Assembly: GCA_913775215.1 (NCBI GenBank)
Contig: CAJYKO010000220.1
Location: 1-7,041 of the forward strand
Length of the DNA: 7,041 nucleotides
Direction of reading: 5' to 3'
Source of the DNA: an uncultured Devosia sp.
GTDB taxonomy: Bacteria; Pseudomonadota; Alphaproteobacteria; Rhizobiales; Devosiaceae
Below the pieces are notes generated by a model. It ran no database searches. It saw only the letters and a program-made list of their open reading frames with translations, and was not told where the DNA came from. Each line of letters opens with the position of its first letter. The stretch's first letter is position 1. Below are positions 1-6,301 of this stretch, in pieces. A program made the position numbers and the translations under genes.

Positions 1-1229
1 AGATCGCCCTTTTTGATCGGCGCCGTGACCTTGCCGCCCTCCAAAAGGCCAACGGGGAGGGCGCCCTTGGCGCGGGCGTCGGCTGCGGTCATGGCATAGG
101 AGCGGTAGCAGGTTTCCCCGATCGCATCGAGCGGCTCGCCGGGGAGAAGATCGCGCTTGGCAACGGCACAGACTTCGGCGACGGGGCGCGGCAAGGGGAC
201 CATGTCGGGCTTGCCGGTGAGCATGATTCGCGCGCAGGTCAGCGGCACTTCAAGGCTCGTGAGGTGATAGGGGCGGAAGAAGGCATAGTAGGGCCCGTGG
301 CCAATATGAAGATCGTCCATGCGCTCGATGATGCGCGGATGCTCTGCCTTGACGATGACGAAAACGCCGGGCGCGACGCCCTTGCCGATGGTGAAATCGA
401 CGACACCGGAGGAATTGAGGATGCCGCCATCGGCCTTCGGGATCAGCACCTTGGCCATGTCGTCGCGATCGGCCTTGGGGCCGTGCATGCCCGGAATATC
501 GGGCATCAGGCAAGTCGCATTGGCGATGGCGGTCATTTCGACGGCGGTTTTTGAGCCATCGACGAATTCGACCAGCATGCGCGGGTTCATGTTCCGGCGG
601 GTTGCTTCCTCCCGATAGTCGTCCGGGACGGCGTCATGCTTCAAGGGATTGTTCTTGCCCTTGCCGGCGGCGACGATGTCGAGGCCGAGAGCGCTGACGA
701 ACTCGATCAGCTCCATGCAGGAGGAGGGTTCATCGCCCGCGCCGACGGAATAGACGACGCCGAGACGGTCGGCCTGGGCCTTCAAATATGGGCCGATGGT
801 GACGTCAGCTTCGACATTCATCATGACGAGATGCTTGCCGTGTTCCATGGCCGTGAGATCGAAATCTGCGGCGACGCCGGGCTTGCCGGTCGCGTCGATG
901 ACGACGTCGATATTGGGCGTCGTGACGAGGGTTTCGGCCGAGGTGATGGCGATCTTGCCTGATTCAATCGCGGCGGTGGCAGCGGCTGGGGTGTCAACGA
1001 CCTTGCCATGGCTGTCATCGCCATAGGCTATGGTCATGGCATCGAGCGCAGTATGTGGACGGCGCGTGGCGATCGCGGCCATCTCGACGCCTTTCATCAG
1101 GCTCATCTGGGTGACGAGATCGGTGCCCATTTCGCCAGAGCCGATGACACCGACCCTGACGGGCTTGCCGGCTTCGGCACGGGCGGCGAGGTCGCGGGCA
1201 AGCCCGGTGAGTGCGATCTTGGTGGTCAT
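1..1229 (-). CDS. NAD(P)-binding oxidoreductase with C-terminal SAF domain (COG4091, homoserine dehydrogenase-like); 3' end outside window
   Basis: Translating the minus strand from the ATG at 1229 gives 409 residues with no stop before the window edge. Residues 24-35 read VRVGVIGSGEMG, a Rossmann GxGxxG nucleotide-binding loop. Residues 107-118 (IDVVIDATGKPG) and 132-139 (KHLVMMNV) match the later part of the Rossmann fold. The middle region, with GAGDEPSSCMELIEF (163-177) and GKGKNNPLKHDA (189-200), is typical of the COG4091 predicted homoserine-dehydrogenase-like group. From about residue 350 (AVAKRDLLPGEPLD at 355-368) a SAF domain begins and is cut by the window. Family members run to roughly 430-450 residues, so only the last few dozen are missing. 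The substrate is not known to me; an oxidation or reduction of a small polyol- or acid-sugar-like compound is only a guess. No strong Shine-Dalgarno is seen. An in-frame ATG at 1283 is possible, but the 1229 start gives the family's usual N-terminal length. Confidence 0.9.
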   Translation of the reverse strand, partial: MTTKIALTGLARDLAARAEAGKPVRVGVIGSGEMGTDLVTQMSLMKGVEMAAIATRRPHTALDAMTIAYGDDSHGKVVDTPAAATAAIESGKIAITSAETLVTTPNIDVVIDATGKPGVAADFDLTAMEHGKHLVMMNVEADVTIGPYLKAQADRLGVVYSVGAGDEPSSCMELIEFVSALGLDIVAAGKGKNNPLKHDAVPDDYREEATRRNMNPRMLVEFVDGSKTAVEMTAIANATCLMPDIPGMHGPKADRDDMAKVLIPKADGGILNSSGVVDFTIGKGVAPGVFVIVKAEHPRIIERMDDLHIGHGPYYAFFRPYHLTSLEVPLTCARIMLTGKPDMVPLPRPVAEVCAVAKRDLLPGEPLDAIGETCYRSYAMTAADARAKGALPVGLLEGGKVTAPIKKGD

Positions 1230-1379
1230 GTCGTGAGGCGTCCGGTTGATCGTGGTCTGGTTACAGGCAGTCGCCTGTCGCATCAAGCTTCGCGTCGTCT
1301 CAGTGTTTACCCGATTAGCACTTCTTAAACCGTTCCAGTCGATTATGGCGCTGGAGAGAAATCCGGGGGCGAGCCAACA
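1230..1379. promoter_or_regulatory. Divergent intergenic region between the oxidoreductase gene and the che operon
   Basis: This 150-bp gap must hold the promoters of both divergent units. It is more AT-rich around 1301-1345 than its flanks. Two things can be pointed to. One is a perfect inverted repeat, ACAGGC-AGTC-GCCTGT, at 1263-1278. The other is a weak CtrA-like pair of half-sites, TTAG at 1315-1318 and TTAAAC at 1325-1330, spaced 6 rather than the canonical 7. No convincing -35/-10 pair was found. The STAS gene start at 1380 is preceded by GGGGGCGAG (1365-1373), a poor ribosome binding site. Confidence 0.4.
1263..1278. repeat. 16-bp perfect inverted repeat upstream of the che operon
   Basis: The 6-bp arms ACAGGC and GCCTGT flank the tetranucleotide AGTC. 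The repeat lies 34 bp upstream of the oxidoreductase start and about 100 bp upstream of the STAS gene. It could be an operator for a dimeric regulator or a small leader hairpin for the minus-strand transcript. Six-base arms are short enough to arise by chance. Confidence 0.35.
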
Positions 1380-1670
1380 ATGGCACAACACGAAGCAAGC
1401 GCGGTCACCTTGCCAGAGGTCGTCGACCTCGATGCATTGGACAGCATTCGCGACAAGCTGATCGATGCCGTTGAAGATGGCCCGGTTACCGTCGTTGCCA
1501 GCTCCGTGCAGCGCGTTGCCACCAATGGCCTGCTGATGCTGATCAGCGCGGCCGAGACTGCCCGCCGGAATCACAATGAATTCGCTGTTGAAGCGCCGAG
1601 CGCCGCCATGTTGGCCGCGATCGACCGTCTTGGTCTGGGCGCACAGTTTTCCGGGATGATGAAGCCATGA
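1380..1670 (+). CDS. STAS-domain protein, CheS-like, first gene of the che operon
   Basis: This 96-residue protein consists of a single STAS (SpoIIAA-like) domain. It has an N-terminal LPEVVDLDALDSIRDKLIDA segment, a central strand PVTVVASSVQRVA (35-47), then the N-G-LLMLISAAETAR helix (49-62) and a C-terminal AAIDRLGLGAQF (79-90), as in bacterial anti-sigma antagonists. The usual phosphorylation loop D-S-[ST]-G is replaced by A47-T48-N49-G50: the aspartate is lost and Thr sits in the serine position. Its stop overlaps the cheY start (ATGA). Rhizobial che operons carry a protein of the same size, CheS, immediately before cheY1. In Sinorhizobium meliloti, CheS binds CheA and speeds dephosphorylation of CheY1. 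I infer the same role here from position, size and fold; orthology was not tested. The ATG at 1380 is the only sensible start. Confidence 0.82.
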   Translation: MAQHEASAVTLPEVVDLDALDSIRDKLIDAVEDGPVTVVASSVQRVATNGLLMLISAAETARRNHNEFAVEAPSAAMLAAIDRLGLGAQFSGMMKP

Positions 1671-2032
1671 CATTGCGCATACTGACTGTGGATGATTCAA
1701 GGACCATCCTGGCCATGCTGCACCACACGCTGAGCAATGCCGGCTTCGAGGTTCTGCAGGCCGAGGATGGCAAACAGGGGCTCGACGTGCTGATGAGCCA
1801 TGATGTCGATGTGGTGATCACCGACATCAACATGCCTGTCATGGACGGCATCGAATTCATCAAGAACGTGCGCGCCTCGGGCCAGTACCAGAGCCTGCCG
1901 ATCCTGATCCTGACCACCGAAACCAGCCAGGACAAGCGCGATCAGGGCAAGGCCGCTGGCGGCACCGGCTGGATCGTCAAGCCTTTCGATCCTGAAAAGC
2001 TGATCAGCGTCATCAACCGCGTGGTCCACTAA
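1667..2032 (+). CDS. cheY: CheY-type single-domain response regulator (CheY1-like)
   Basis: This 121-residue stand-alone receiver has every catalytic residue: the acidic pair D9-D10 (TVDDSRT), phosphoacceptor D53 (VVITDINMPVMDG), the switch Thr in LTTE (T83) and K105 in GWIVKPFDPEKL. It has no output domain, so it acts by binding partners once CheA has phosphorylated it. Trp102 replaces the aromatic switch residue Tyr106 of Escherichia coli CheY. The motif TGWIVKPFDP is what I recall from CheY1 of rhizobia, which serves as a phosphate sink rather than the main motor-binding regulator. Its ATG overlaps the STAS stop by four bases, implying translational coupling, and cheA follows after 31 bp. 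Receiver identity is certain; the sink role is inferred from the gene neighbourhood and residue pattern. Confidence 0.96.
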   Translation: MTLRILTVDDSRTILAMLHHTLSNAGFEVLQAEDGKQGLDVLMSHDVDVVITDINMPVMDGIEFIKNVRASGQYQSLPILILTTETSQDKRDQGKAAGGTGWIVKPFDPEKLISVINRVVH

Positions 2033-2063
2033 CACACTACCTCCCGAAGGCTGGTACGCCGCC

Positions 2064-4373
2064 ATGAGCGACCTCGACGACTTTAAGGCCACCTATTTCG
2101 ACGAATGTTCCGAGCTCATGAACGAGCTTGAAGAGCAGTTTGCCGCCATCGAAAACGGGGAACGTGACGCAGATCGGCTCAATGCCGTATTTCGCGCGAT
2201 CCACTCGATCAAGGGCGGTGCCGGCGCTTTCGGTTTCTCCGGGCTCGTGGGCTTTGCCCATGCCTATGAAACCTTGCTCGATTATGTGCGCGACGGCCGT
2301 GTCGAGATGACCGACGATGTGGTCACGCTCTGCATCCGCGCCAACGATATCGTTGCCGACCACATCAACGCCGCACAGACCGGCGAAGAGCTCGCCGCCG
2401 ACTATGGCGCCGAGGAAAAGCAGCGCTTTGACGCCATCGCCCGCGGCCAGCGTGGCGACGAGGACGAGTGGAGCGGCGAGATCATCGAGGAATTCGATAT
2501 CGAATTCACTCCGGTGCGCGTCGAACTCGCCGTCGAGGAAGAGCCCGAAGCTGTTGTCGAGGCTGTGGCTGAAGCCGAGGCCGACACATTCGAAGCGCCC
2601 CCGATGCCGGCTGTGCCGGGCCATTGGGAAGTGCGCTTCACGCCTTTCCGCCAGCTTTATTCGCGGGCCAATGATCCTCTGCTCCTGTTCCGCGAACTCG
2701 GGGCTCTGGGCGAGATCAATGTCAAGGCCATCCTGACAGATGTGCCGGCGCTGAGCGATTTCGAGCCGTTTGGGGTCTATTGCTCTTGGGAGATTTCCCT
2801 CTTTGCGCCGGATCTGACGGAAGCGGCGATCCGCGAAGTCTTTGAATTCGTCGATGGCGATTGCCGCATCGAGGTAGTGCCGCTTGGTTCGGGCGTGGCA
2901 CCGGCTGCAAAGTCTGTTGCCGCACCGGCTCCCGTGGCTGCCGCGCCCGTCGTCGCACCGAAGCCGGCAGATCTCCTGGCGCTGACGGAAGACGAAGTGG
3001 CGGCAGCGCCCGCTGCGTCCATCGCAGCGCCTGCCCGGGCCGCTGAAGAAGGGGCCGGCCTCAGCTTTGCCGATCTTGCGAGCGAAATCGTTGCCGCAGC
3101 GCCTCCCAAGGTTGTTGCAGCGCCTGTGCCAAAGCCTGCTGCACCCAAGCCGCCTGCGGCCGAAGCCGGCGAAGAAGGCGGCAATCGCAGTGTCGGCGTG
3201 CAGTCGATCCGCGTCGATCTCGACAAGGTCGACCGCGTGGTCAACATGGTCTCCGAGCTTGTCATCACCCAGTCCATGCTGACCCAGCAGATGGATGAAA
3301 ACCTGCGCGCCCGCTATACCGAGCTCGTGCGCGGCCTTGAAGTGCTGGCGCAGACGACGCGCGGCCTGCAGGACTCGGTCATGGCCATCCGCGCGCAACC
3401 GGTGAAGTCGGTGTTCAGCCGCATGCCGCGTCTCGTGCGTGAACTCGCGACCAAGACCAACAAGAAGATCAAGCTCGAAACGATCGGTGAAAACACCGAA
3501 ATCGACAAGACCGTGATCGAGCAGCTCTCCGATCCGCTGACCCACATGATCCGCAACTCGGCCGACCACGGCATCGAGGATCCGGAAAAGCGCAAGGCGC
3601 GCGGCAAGTCCGAGATCGGCACAATCCGCCTTTCGGCCGAACAGGCTGGCGGCAATATCCTGATCATCGTCGAGGACGACGGCAACGGCATCAACCGCGA
3701 GCGCGTGTTGCAGCTTGCCCGCGACAAGGGTCTTGTGGCTCCCGATATCACCCCGACCGACGAGCAGATCGACCAGTTGATCTTTGCCCCCGGTTTCTCG
3801 ACGGCAGAAGCGGTGAGCGACATTTCCGGCCGCGGCGTCGGTATGGACGTGGTGCTCTCCAACATCAAGAAGATCGGCGGCTCCGTCCACGTCCGTTCCT
3901 GGACCGGCAAGGGTTCGCGCGTCACACTGCGCCTGCCGCTGACGCTGGCCGTGCTCGACGTCATGCTCGTCAAGGTCGGCGAGTCCCCTTACGTCGTGCC
4001 GCTCTCCTCGATCGTTGAAACCATGCAGTGCTCGGGCGCAACCTTTGAGCGCGTGCCGTCCGGTGGCCAGGTGCTGCAGGTGCGTGGGGAATATGTGCAG
4101 GTCATCGACGTGGCCCAGCGCTTTGCCATGCACTCGACCAAGGCGGCCGACGAACGCTTCGTCGTCCTCTGCGAGAGCGAAGGCAGCCAGAAGGTGGCGC
4201 TCGTCGTCGACGACATCATCGGCCAGCAGCAGGTCGTCATCAAGTCGCTCGAAGAAAACTTCGAGCAGGTCGAGGGCATTGCCGGTGGCACGATCCTGGG
4301 CGACGGCAATGTCGCACTGATCGTCGACGTGCAGGGTCTCAGGACCACGCATATCCATCAGAACGCGGCGTAA
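2064..4373 (+). CDS. cheA: Chemotaxis histidine kinase CheA
   Basis: A 769-residue cytoplasmic kinase that autophosphorylates in response to receptors and passes phosphate to CheY and CheB. P1 (HPt), about 1-105, carries the phosphoacceptor H47 in AIHSIKGGAGAFGF. An acidic Glu/Val/Ala linker (about 132-180) leads to a P2-like regulator-binding region (about 186-275, from WEVRFTPFRQLYSRANDPL). A long Ala/Pro linker follows (about 276-375). The P3 dimerisation helices run about 379-445 (VDLDKVDRVVNMVSELVITQ). The P4 ATPase domain has the N box around N498 (HMIRNSADHGIE), G1 at D538-G542 (VEDDGNG), the F box FAPGFST (574-580) and G2 GRGVGM (589-594). P5, about 623-765, is the CheW-like domain. 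All catalytic boxes are intact. The start follows cheY by 31 bp with only a weak, distant GAAGG. Length and layout suit rhizobial-type CheA. Confidence 0.98.
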   Translation: MSDLDDFKATYFDECSELMNELEEQFAAIENGERDADRLNAVFRAIHSIKGGAGAFGFSGLVGFAHAYETLLDYVRDGRVEMTDDVVTLCIRANDIVADHINAAQTGEELAADYGAEEKQRFDAIARGQRGDEDEWSGEIIEEFDIEFTPVRVELAVEEEPEAVVEAVAEAEADTFEAPPMPAVPGHWEVRFTPFRQLYSRANDPLLLFRELGALGEINVKAILTDVPALSDFEPFGVYCSWEISLFAPDLTEAAIREVFEFVDGDCRIEVVPLGSGVAPAAKSVAAPAPVAAAPVVAPKPADLLALTEDEVAAAPAASIAAPARAAEEGAGLSFADLASEIVAAAPPKVVAAPVPKPAAPKPPAAEAGEEGGNRSVGVQSIRVDLDKVDRVVNMVSELVITQSMLTQQMDENLRARYTELVRGLEVLAQTTRGLQDSVMAIRAQPVKSVFSRMPRLVRELATKTNKKIKLETIGENTEIDKTVIEQLSDPLTHMIRNSADHGIEDPEKRKARGKSEIGTIRLSAEQAGGNILIIVEDDGNGINRERVLQLARDKGLVAPDITPTDEQIDQLIFAPGFSTAEAVSDISGRGVGMDVVLSNIKKIGGSVHVRSWTGKGSRVTLRLPLTLAVLDVMLVKVGESPYVVPLSSIVETMQCSGATFERVPSGGQVLQVRGEYVQVIDVAQRFAMHSTKAADERFVVLCESEGSQKVALVVDDIIGQQQVVIKSLEENFEQVEGIAGGTILGDGNVALIVDVQGLRTTHIHQNAA

Positions 4374-4388
4374 AGCCCGCCGCGTTCT
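4360..4388 (+). terminator. Perfect 11-bp stem-loop spanning the cheA stop codon
   Basis: The arms AGAACGCGGCG (4360-4370) and CGCCGCGTTCT (4378-4388) are exactly complementary, and the 7-nt loop begins with the TAA stop of cheA. Only a short, mixed pyrimidine stretch (TCTAAGTTT) follows, so as an intrinsic terminator it is imperfect. It could equally protect the 3' end of the upstream message or reduce readthrough into cheW. Confidence 0.5.
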
Positions 4389-4572
4389 TCTAAGTTTGCC
4401 CAAAGCGCTTACGCTTTCTTTGTTTACGTCTGTCATTCTCCTGAAACAGGGCCCACTTTCAGGTGACGTGTCTAGTGGGCCAGGCGATCCGGCGGATCGA
4501 TCGAGTACAATGCGGCCGCCAGCCGCAAATGAGTGAGTAGCCGGCCCTCGGGGCGGCAGAAAGGCCAAGTGA
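4374..4572 (+). promoter_or_regulatory. cheA-cheW intergenic region with alternative hairpins
   Basis: This 199-bp gap is unusually long within a che cluster and has no convincing ORF. After the terminator-like stems come two overlapping inverted repeats: CCTGAAA/TTTCAGG (4440-4446 and 4457-4463) and GGCCCACT/AGTGGGCC (4450-4457 and 4474-4481). They compete for the same bases and cannot both form. Further short stems are CGATCC/GGATCG (4485-4490 and 4494-4499) and TGCGGC/GCCGCA (4511-4516 and 4522-4527). A clear ribosome binding site, AGAAAGG (4558-4564), precedes cheW by 8 nt. No good sigma-70 promoter was found, although TACAAT at 4506-4511 resembles a -10 box without a matching -35. Confidence 0.4.
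4402..4427 (+). terminator. Second, weaker stem-loop with T-rich tail after cheA
   Basis: AAAGCG (4402-4407) pairs with CGCTTT (4412-4417) around the loop CTTA, followed by CTTTGTTTAC. The form is that of a short intrinsic terminator, and it lies just behind the larger stem-loop at 4360-4388. The 6-bp stem is weak, so termination is likely partial. Confidence 0.4.
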
Positions 4573-5061
4573 ATGGAAGCGCTCAGCCTCCGCGAAGACA
4601 ATGGTGACAGGTCGGCCGTCGTCGGCCACAACACCCTGCAGCTGATCGCTTTTTCGATCGGCGAGCAGACCTATGGCGTCGAAATCACCACCGTGCGCGA
4701 AATCCGCGCCTGGAACGGTGCGACTCCGCTGCCGAATACGCGCGAATTCGTGCGCGGCGTGATCAACCTGCGCGGCACCATCGTGCCGATCTTTGACCTG
4801 CGCGCCCGCTTCGGCGACGGCCAGACCTCGCCCACCAAGAACCACGTCGTCGTGGTGATGAGCGTCGGCGACAAGTGGGTCGGCATTTTGGTGGACGCGG
4901 TCAGCGACATTCTCACGGTCAACCGCGAAGAGATCCACAATGTGCCCGAAGGCAATGCGATCGACACCGAACTGCTCAACGGCATCGTCACCCACGAAAG
5001 CCGAATGGTCGGCCTGATCGACCTCCACGCCGTGGTAACCGGCGCCAAGCTCGACGGCTAG
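4573..5061 (+). CDS. cheW: Chemotaxis coupling protein CheW
   Basis: A 162-residue cytoplasmic adaptor that links chemoreceptor tips to the P5 domain of CheA. A single CheW fold covers about residues 20-158: LQLIAFSIGEQTYGVEITTVREI (22-44), the hallmark FVRGVINLRGTIVPIFDLR (59-77) with the conserved Asn65 and Arg67 of the receptor/CheA interface, then VGILVDAVSDIL (103-114) and ESRMVGLIDL (142-151). The first roughly 18 residues are a non-conserved extension. The ATG at 4573 is supported by AGAAAGG 8 nt upstream. It lies 199 bp after cheA, and the terminator just downstream ends the cluster, so cheR, cheB and cheD do not follow as they would in a complete rhizobial operon. It could be transcribed by readthrough from cheA or from its own promoter. 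Confidence 0.97.
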   Translation: MEALSLREDNGDRSAVVGHNTLQLIAFSIGEQTYGVEITTVREIRAWNGATPLPNTREFVRGVINLRGTIVPIFDLRARFGDGQTSPTKNHVVVVMSVGDKWVGILVDAVSDILTVNREEIHNVPEGNAIDTELLNGIVTHESRMVGLIDLHAVVTGAKLDG

Positions 5062-5090
5062 TTTTCGGGGTTTTGGGATTTTCGATTTGG

Positions 5091-5120
5091 AAGGGGCGCC
5101 GCGAGGTGCCCTTTTGTTTT
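5091..5120 (+). terminator. Intrinsic terminator after cheW
   Basis: The stem AAGGGGCGCC (5091-5100) pairs with GGTGCCCTTT (5105-5114) over ten positions, two of them G-U wobbles, around a GCGA (GNRA-type) tetraloop, followed by TTTTGTTTT. On the opposite strand the wobbles become A-C mismatches and no T-run follows, so the element is directional and serves cheW. It lies 29 bp after the cheW stop. Confidence 0.85.
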
Positions 5121-5189
5121 GGTTATGTCGGATTTGGGGTGGTTTGCCGATGGTCTGCTTCGGGACTGCCTGCCGGCCATGAGCGACCT

Positions 5190-5729
5190 TCAGGCCTCCA
5201 GCCGGAAGGCCTCAGGTTGGCCTGGCTGCATCTCCCAATAGCCGTAACCATCCCTGTCGGAATTCTCTGAAAGGCCCTCTATGAATTCCCTGAAGCTTGC
5301 AGCCTGCAAGCAGAGATAGTCATTATCCGGAGAGGACCAATTGCCGCCAAAATTGCGCACCCAACTGTAGACGTGGCCATGATCGTGCGGTCGAAGTGAT
5401 AGGATAATCTCGATCAGCCCAGGATCGCTGCCAATAACCAAGGTTCCGTATGGCAATCGGTCAGCAAGTTCAGCTCGCCGGGCAACGACGCCTTCCCAAT
5501 CATCGATCGGGTCAACGAAATGCTCAGTCTTATCTGGAGCGCCGCCTGGCTCCCTAGCTGTATGCGTGAATATCAGCGGGTAAACTCTGCCGCCATTGTA
5601 TCGCGTCATGAAGTTGCGGTAGTCATCGGGAAGGCGCATGCCGAAGGCTTGTTCCCAGGCTTCGATTGCGTCGATGACCTGTTGTTCTATCCAACCGATT
5701 CCGAGCGGCTTTATCCATCGTTCGACCAT
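5190..5729 (-). CDS. SMI1/KNR4 (SUKH) family protein
   Basis: This 179-residue soluble protein has the SUKH signature. An N-terminal helix (IEQQVIDAIEAWEQAFGM, 14-31) leads into LPDDYRNFMTRYNGG (33-47), the family's L-P-x-x-Y...NGG motif. The second half has LVIGSDPGLIEIILSL (97-112), HVYSWVRNF (119-127) and a closing helix ASFREFIEGLSE (144-155). Many bacterial SUKH proteins are immunity proteins against polymorphic or contact-dependent toxins, while others are of unknown function. No toxin gene lies beside this one, so immunity is only a possibility. The ATG at 5729 was chosen because AAGAGGA (5742-5736 on the minus strand) sits 6 nt upstream. An ORF extended to 5816 would overlap the preceding gene and adds non-conserved residues. 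It lies 16 bp behind the DUF1772 gene, so the two are almost certainly co-transcribed. Confidence 0.88.
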   Translation of the reverse strand: MVERWIKPLGIGWIEQQVIDAIEAWEQAFGMRLPDDYRNFMTRYNGGRVYPLIFTHTAREPGGAPDKTEHFVDPIDDWEGVVARRAELADRLPYGTLVIGSDPGLIEIILSLRPHDHGHVYSWVRNFGGNWSSPDNDYLCLQAASFREFIEGLSENSDRDGYGYWEMQPGQPEAFRLEA

Positions 5730-5735
5730 CTGGTT

Positions 5736-5742
5736 TCCTCTT
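5736..5742 (-). promoter_or_regulatory. Shine-Dalgarno of the SUKH gene
   Basis: Read on the minus strand, AAGAGGA lies six bases before the ATG at 5729, entirely inside the 16-bp gap after the DUF1772 stop. This decides the start of the SUKH gene and shows that it is translated independently of the gene upstream. Confidence 0.75.
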
Positions 5743-5745
5743 GAA

Positions 5746-6294
5746 TCAAAGTTGGCTTGGGGTGGCGTTGGCAGGCGCTGATCTTGCATCACACCCGAGC
5801 TGGAGCAAGCCGGCAAGGGCGATCAGCAAAGCGGTGCCGGAACTGATGGTCCGAACCAGATTCCAGACCTGCCATGGTTGCGAATAATCGCGCCAGATCT
5901 GACGGGCGGCGTCGGTGGCATCGGGTATCTGGATAGATGCCAGTGCCTCGTTCATGGGCACGTTGACAATGGCCGTCACCATGAACGCTAGGCAGAAATA
6001 TACCGCCCCGGCCGCACCGAACGCCCGTGCCGCCCTCCGGTGCCGATCTCGCAACAGCAGTAGGGCGCTTGCCGCCAGGGCCACCGGCGTGCCGAAGAAG
6101 GCTGGTGCGAACACGATGTTGCGGACTGAGCCATTCATCGCCTGCATTGTAGCAATCGCAACACGGGGATCGGCCGCGTCCAGCCCCCACATTGTCGAAC
6201 AGACCCAGGCATAAAAGAACCCGAATATCGCGGCACTGAGCAGCACCGACAGGCAAGCTGTAACGAGAGTCAGGGGGCGCATTTGCGTACTCAT
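5746..6294 (-). CDS. DUF1772 (anthrone oxygenase-like) integral membrane protein
   Basis: A 182-residue protein with four predicted transmembrane helices: about 8-31, 59-81, 89-111 and 147-167. It shows the DUF1772 pattern: a first helix ending in FFYAWVCSTMWGLD, then ATMQAMNGSVRN (48-59), a short Arg-rich loop (RDRHRRAAR, 82-90), VNVPMNEAL (110-118) after the third helix, and W134, W141, W144-N145 and R148 before the last helix. Some fungal members of this superfamily act on anthrones; bacterial members are mostly uncharacterised, so no reaction is assigned here. The start is uncertain among ATGs at 6306, 6294 and 6282, none with a strong Shine-Dalgarno. The 6306 start would put operator-like sequence inside the coding region, so 6294 or 6282 is preferred. 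It is the first gene of a two-gene unit with the SUKH gene and is divergent from tetR. Confidence 0.84.
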   Translation of the reverse strand: MSTQMRPLTLVTACLSVLLSAAIFGFFYAWVCSTMWGLDAADPRVAIATMQAMNGSVRNIVFAPAFFGTPVALAASALLLLRDRHRRAARAFGAAGAVYFCLAFMVTAIVNVPMNEALASIQIPDATDAARQIWRDYSQPWQVWNLVRTISSGTALLIALAGLLQLGCDARSAPANATPSQL

Positions 6295-6301
6295 TTTGAC
6301 G
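6286..6301. repeat. Possible third, degenerate operator copy
   Basis: CGTACTCATTTTGACG matches the 16-bp site at 6300-6315 at 11 of 16 positions, including both outer ends (CGTAC and ACG). It overlaps the N-terminal codons of the DUF1772 gene and lies 14 bp, half the O1-O2 spacing, to the left of O1. It may be a weak third binding site or coincidence. Confidence 0.25.

Noticed and set aside
264..1328. Several 70-110-codon plus-strand frames opposite the oxidoreductase gene
   Set aside because: They lie antisense to a gene with clear family motifs, show no conserved domain, and are typical of GC-rich shadow frames.
2889..3190. Ala/Pro-rich stretch in cheA as a repeat array
   Set aside because: The residues are low-complexity (AP, AAAP, KP) without a fixed period; it is an ordinary flexible linker between P2 and P3.
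2777..3973. Minus-strand frames of 166 and 219 codons inside cheA
   Set aside because: Low-complexity Ala/Ser/Thr/Arg composition, no domain and no ribosome binding site; they mirror the cheA coding sequence.
2037..4634. Very long open frame (865 codons) on the minus strand opposite cheA
   Set aside because: Its codons are in exact register with cheA, so it stays open simply because cheA uses no TTA, CTA or TCA codons. The product has no recognisable domain and is rich in His, Asp and Arg, as expected for an antisense shadow.
5730..5816. Longer N-terminus for the SUKH gene starting at 5816
   Set aside because: It would overlap the DUF1772 gene by about 70 bases and ignore the strong AAGAGGA site before the ATG at 5729; the extra residues are not SUKH-like.
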